Positions 61,694 through 64,000 of a stretch of DNA of 64,000 nucleotides are shown piece after piece. A program made the position numbers and the translations under genes. Numbering within the stretch: position 1 is the first letter of the stretch; each line of letters starts with the position of its first letter. Source of the stretch: Variovorax sp. CF313 (GTDB taxonomy: Bacteria > Pseudomonadota > Gammaproteobacteria > Burkholderiales > Burkholderiaceae_C); assembly GCF_000282635.1 (NCBI RefSeq), contig NZ_AKIW01000001.1, positions 1 to 64,000 of the forward strand. Direction: 5' to 3'. The notes beneath the pieces are model-generated. The model did not search any database and was not told where the DNA came from. It saw only the letters and a program-made list of their open reading frames with translations.

Positions 61694-63193
61694 GTGGCCA
61701 ATTTTCTCTTTCAGACAGGTGTGATACATCGCACCGCCCACCTCGCGTGGACGCTTGCCGCTGGCACTTCGCTGCTCTGTGCCTGCGCCGCGCCCAGACC
61801 TGTGCCTCCTTCGGCCCCTCGCGGACAGATAGCGGCCGCGACCGAGCCTGTTGCGGCGGGCACGAGTGGCTTCTCGTCCCTGGTTGCAAGTCGCAGCAAG
61901 TCGGTGGTCGATATCAGCACCCTGCGCATCGGACGCGACGAGACCCCGGAAGACATCGAACTGGAAATCGCCCCGGAGCACGACTTCGCCGACCGGCTGG
62001 CCTGGCCCCTGCCGGCGAGCGCGCGGATCAGCCAGATCCGCGACCTCGCCTCGGGCGTGATCATCCGCAGCGACGGCCTGATCCTCACGAGCGCCCACGT
62101 GGTCACGAACATCGACGAGGCCCAGGTCCAGCTGGACGACGGGCGCCGCTTCACGGCGCGCGTGGTCGGCGTCGACAAGCGCACCGACGTCGGCCTCCTG
62201 AAGATCGATGCGAGCGCCCTGCCCGTGGCCGTCATCGGCGACTCCTCGACACTCAGCCCCGGCGACTGGGTGGCTGCGATCAGCTCGCCTTTCGGATTTC
62301 ACGGCAGCGTGACGGCGGGCGTCGTCAGCGCTGTCGGGCGCGTCATGGGCGGCGCGGGCGAAATCCCCTTCATCCAGACCGACGTCGCCATCAATCCGGG
62401 CAGCTCGGGCAGCCCGCTGTTCAACAGCCGCGGCGAGGTCGTGGGCGTCAACTCGATGATCTACAGCGGCAGCGGCGGCTACATGGGCCTGTCTTTCGCG
62501 GTGCCGATCAACCTGTCGATGCGCATCGCCAACCAGCTGCAGGAACACGGAGCGGTGCTGCGGGCCTACCTGGGCGCCGAATTCCAGGAGATGACGCCCG
62601 CGCTGGCCCAGTCCTTCGGCCTGCCTGCTTCAACAACGGCCGGCGCCCTGGTGGTCCGCGTCGAGGCGGGCAGCCCCGCGGAAGCTGCGGGCCTGGCGCA
62701 GGGAGACGCGGTGCTGGCCCTCGACGGCAAGCCTCTATTGCACTTCATCGATCTTCCGCAGCAGATTGCGCAACACGCGCCCGGCAGTCGGCTGCAGCTC
62801 GAGGTGTGGCGACGCGGCGCTGCCCGCGTGCTCCAGGTCGCGCTGGTCGTCCAACCCGCCGTCGCCGGCACCTCTTTCGCGGCCGCGGCGCCCGAATGGA
62901 ACGACGGCCTGGGCTTGAGCGTGGGCGATCTCTCCCCCGCGCAGCGGCTGCAGTTGCGCATCGACAGCGGCCTGATGGTGCGTGAGGCCGGCGGCCTCGC
63001 GCGCAGCGAAGGCATCCGTGCCGGAGACGTGGTCGTGGCCATGAACACAACGAAGCTCTATCGCCCGGAGGACTTCAAGCAAAGCCTTGCGCGGGTGCCT
63101 CCCGGAGACACGGTCGCGCTGCTGGTGATGCGCGACCGCCGGCTCGCCTATGTGGCGATCCGCCTTCCGGCCTCGCGCCGTGGCCGCCTCTGA
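61694..63193 (+). CDS. HtrA/DegP-type serine protease, predicted lipoprotein
   Basis: A 499-residue protease. A signal segment ending LLCAC (Cys31, counted from the GTG at 61694) suggests a lipid anchor. The trypsin-like domain has His135 (LTSAHVVT), Asp165 (KRTDVGLL) and Ser238 in NPGSSGSPLF. The usual GNSGG reads GSSGS here, with the nucleophile kept. Two PDZ domains follow at about 305-375 and 410-485. Between signal and protease is an acidic loop (about 82-100). A GTG at 61721 is an alternative start nearer the signal peptide core. It lies 19 bases after the flavodoxin gene and probably forms an operon with the DksA-like gene. Confidence 0.88.
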   Translation: MANFLFQTGVIHRTAHLAWTLAAGTSLLCACAAPRPVPPSAPRGQIAAATEPVAAGTSGFSSLVASRSKSVVDISTLRIGRDETPEDIELEIAPEHDFADRLAWPLPASARISQIRDLASGVIIRSDGLILTSAHVVTNIDEAQVQLDDGRRFTARVVGVDKRTDVGLLKIDASALPVAVIGDSSTLSPGDWVAAISSPFGFHGSVTAGVVSAVGRVMGGAGEIPFIQTDVAINPGSSGSPLFNSRGEVVGVNSMIYSGSGGYMGLSFAVPINLSMRIANQLQEHGAVLRAYLGAEFQEMTPALAQSFGLPASTTAGALVVRVEAGSPAEAAGLAQGDAVLALDGKPLLHFIDLPQQIAQHAPGSRLQLEVWRRGAARVLQVALVVQPAVAGTSFAAAAPEWNDGLGLSVGDLSPAQRLQLRIDSGLMVREAGGLARSEGIRAGDVVVAMNTTKLYRPEDFKQSLARVPPGDTVALLVMRDRRLAYVAIRLPASRRGRL

Positions 63194-63244
63194 CCGCGGC
63201 GCAACACCTCCATCGCAGCCATCGCATCTCAAGGACGACACACC

Positions 63245-63619
63245 ATGAAACACCTCGACGCAGCCGACCGCCGCTCGCTTCATCTGCAACTCGACATGCT
63301 GAAGCGGCAGGTTCTCGACGAACTCCGCGCCTCGGTGCCCACGGCCCAGCTCCTGGAATCCGGAGGCGGTCGCGAAGTGACGACCCATGCCGACGAAGCC
63401 GAAGCGGAGCGCGCAGCCGACGTGCATCTGGCCGAGATCGAGATCGATCGCACCAGGCTCGAAGCGATCGAGCTGGCGCTCGCGCGCCTGGCGGACGGAC
63501 GCTACGGCGTCTGCGAAGACTGCGGTGCGGAGATTCCGCGTGCGCGGCTGTTCGCGCAGCCCACCGCCGTCCGGTGCGCGGCCTGCCAGACGAGCGTGGA
63601 AACAGGCCACCGGCACTGA
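63245..63619 (+). CDS. TraR/DksA-family C4 zinc-finger protein
   Basis: A 124-residue protein with a helical N-terminus (about 1-85; LHLQLDMLKRQVLDELRAS) and the DksA/TraR zinc finger at Cys90, Cys93, Cys111 and Cys114 (CEDCGAEIPRARLFAQPTAV then RCAAC). The Asp-x-x-Asp tip seen in true DksA is not obvious (THADEAEAERAADVHLAEIE). Such proteins bind the secondary channel of RNA polymerase and adjust transcription. It follows htrA by 51 bases and is probably in the same operon. Confidence 0.88.
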   Translation: MKHLDAADRRSLHLQLDMLKRQVLDELRASVPTAQLLESGGGREVTTHADEAEAERAADVHLAEIEIDRTRLEAIELALARLADGRYGVCEDCGAEIPRARLFAQPTAVRCAACQTSVETGHRH

Positions 63620-63845
63620 AGGGGCGAAGATCCATCACTCGCCGTCGTTCTGGCGGCGGGTTCTGGCCTTCATTCCTTCTTTGACTTCTTTGCTTTCGGC
63701 CAGGTAACAGCTTTCCTTCCTTGGCCTGCTGGCGGTGTACACCGTGGAGCAGCGACTTCTTGACGCCCCCGGTCCCGGCTGGGTGCGCCGCAGCGCGGCA
63801 TGCCGCCGTTGTGCGACGCGCCGGGCACCTACGTGCCGATGCGTT

Positions 63846-63862
63846 GAGCCGGCAACCGGCTC
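63846..63862. terminator. Hairpin overlapping the stop codon of the right-edge gene
   Basis: A perfect 7-bp stem GAGCCGG / CCGGCTC with loop CAA. It has no T-run on either side, so it is at best a weak transcription stop. The 226 bases between the DksA-like gene and this hairpin hold no supported gene. Confidence 0.35.
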
Positions 63863-64000
63863 AGAGGGCCGGTCCCAGGCCGATGGGCGCGGGAACGATG
63901 TTCACGATGCGCGTGAAGAGCGCGTTGTATTCGAGATCGGGCACGTGTCCGGTCATCGGGTCGCGGTTCTGGGCGAAGGCTTCGTCCAGGTCGCGCCAGT
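63861..64000 (-). CDS. C-terminal end of an unidentified protein (runs off the right edge)
   Basis: The last 45 codons read WRDLDEAFAQNRDPMTGHVP followed by DLEYNALFTRIVNIVPAPIG and LGPAL, then TGA. The phase is the only one without early stops and the composition is protein-like. I do not recognise the family from this fragment. A hairpin overlaps the stop. Confidence 0.6.
   Translation of the reverse strand, partial: WRDLDEAFAQNRDPMTGHVPDLEYNALFTRIVNIVPAPIGLGPAL

Overview
The window is GC-rich, densely coded DNA from a proteobacterium. The best guess is a betaproteobacterium of the Comamonadaceae, close to Variovorax. That guess is inference from the protein sequences, the Bug-type binding protein, the CmcJ/NvfI-type enzyme, and the gene order ygfZ / mltG-tmk-holB-pilZ-tatD-ankyrin. 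No rRNA, tRNA, CRISPR array, integrase or insertion sequence was recognised.

Layout. 0-5.1 kb: the start of a pilQ-like secretin gene running off the left edge, a decayed MFS remnant, ogt (DNA alkylation repair), and two MFS carriers around a LysR regulator. 5.1-12.7 kb: a small His-rich secreted protein with its own terminator, an ACS-family MFS carrier, a membrane M48 peptidase, a CmcJ/NvfI-like protein, and a translationally coupled Bcr/CflA + DHA2 efflux pair. 12.8-16.4 kb: the pqiA1-pqiA2-pqiB-pqiC envelope lipid-transport operon. A REP-like inverted repeat follows. 16.6-24.0 kb: another DHA2 pump, a LacI regulator overlapping a D-2-hydroxyacid dehydrogenase, a VOC protein, MATE + DUF2239, a GIY-YIG protein and a small membrane protein. 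24.5-29.9 kb: a NarL-type two-component pair, tex, and a patatin-like lipase. 29.9-38.7 kb: a CusBA/NodT heavy-metal RND operon that also carries RidA and a small lipoprotein, divergent from a CusRS-like two-component system. 39.7-47.5 kb: a type VI secretion cargo-loading cassette (VgrG, small membrane protein, DUF2169-pentapeptide fusion, pentapeptide protein, DUF3540, DUF4150/PAAR-like), without tss core genes and without a recognisable toxin. 47.6-50.7 kb: an iron-type alcohol dehydrogenase, an HSL-family hydrolase, and a thioesterase-GNAT fusion. 50.7-57.6 kb: housekeeping genes (ygfZ, mltG, tmk, holB, pilZ, tatD, ankyrin, DUF4124).

57.7-63.6 kb is the most interesting part. Two divergent stress-type operons are present: uspA-htrA-nudix-(unknown) on the minus strand, and flavodoxin-like/htrA-lipoprotein/DksA-like on the plus strand. 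They share a 194-bp intergenic region holding two FNR/FixK-type boxes, TTGCG-N4-ATCAA and TTGAT-N4-CGCAA. Each faces one operon, and the rightward one sits at almost exactly class II spacing from a -10 element. This suggests an oxygen-responsive envelope protein-quality-control module. The window ends in the C-terminus of an unidentified minus-strand gene.

Many operons here are joined by ATGA start/stop overlaps, so translational coupling is common. Functions are assigned from recognised motifs and family resemblance only; no database search was possible.
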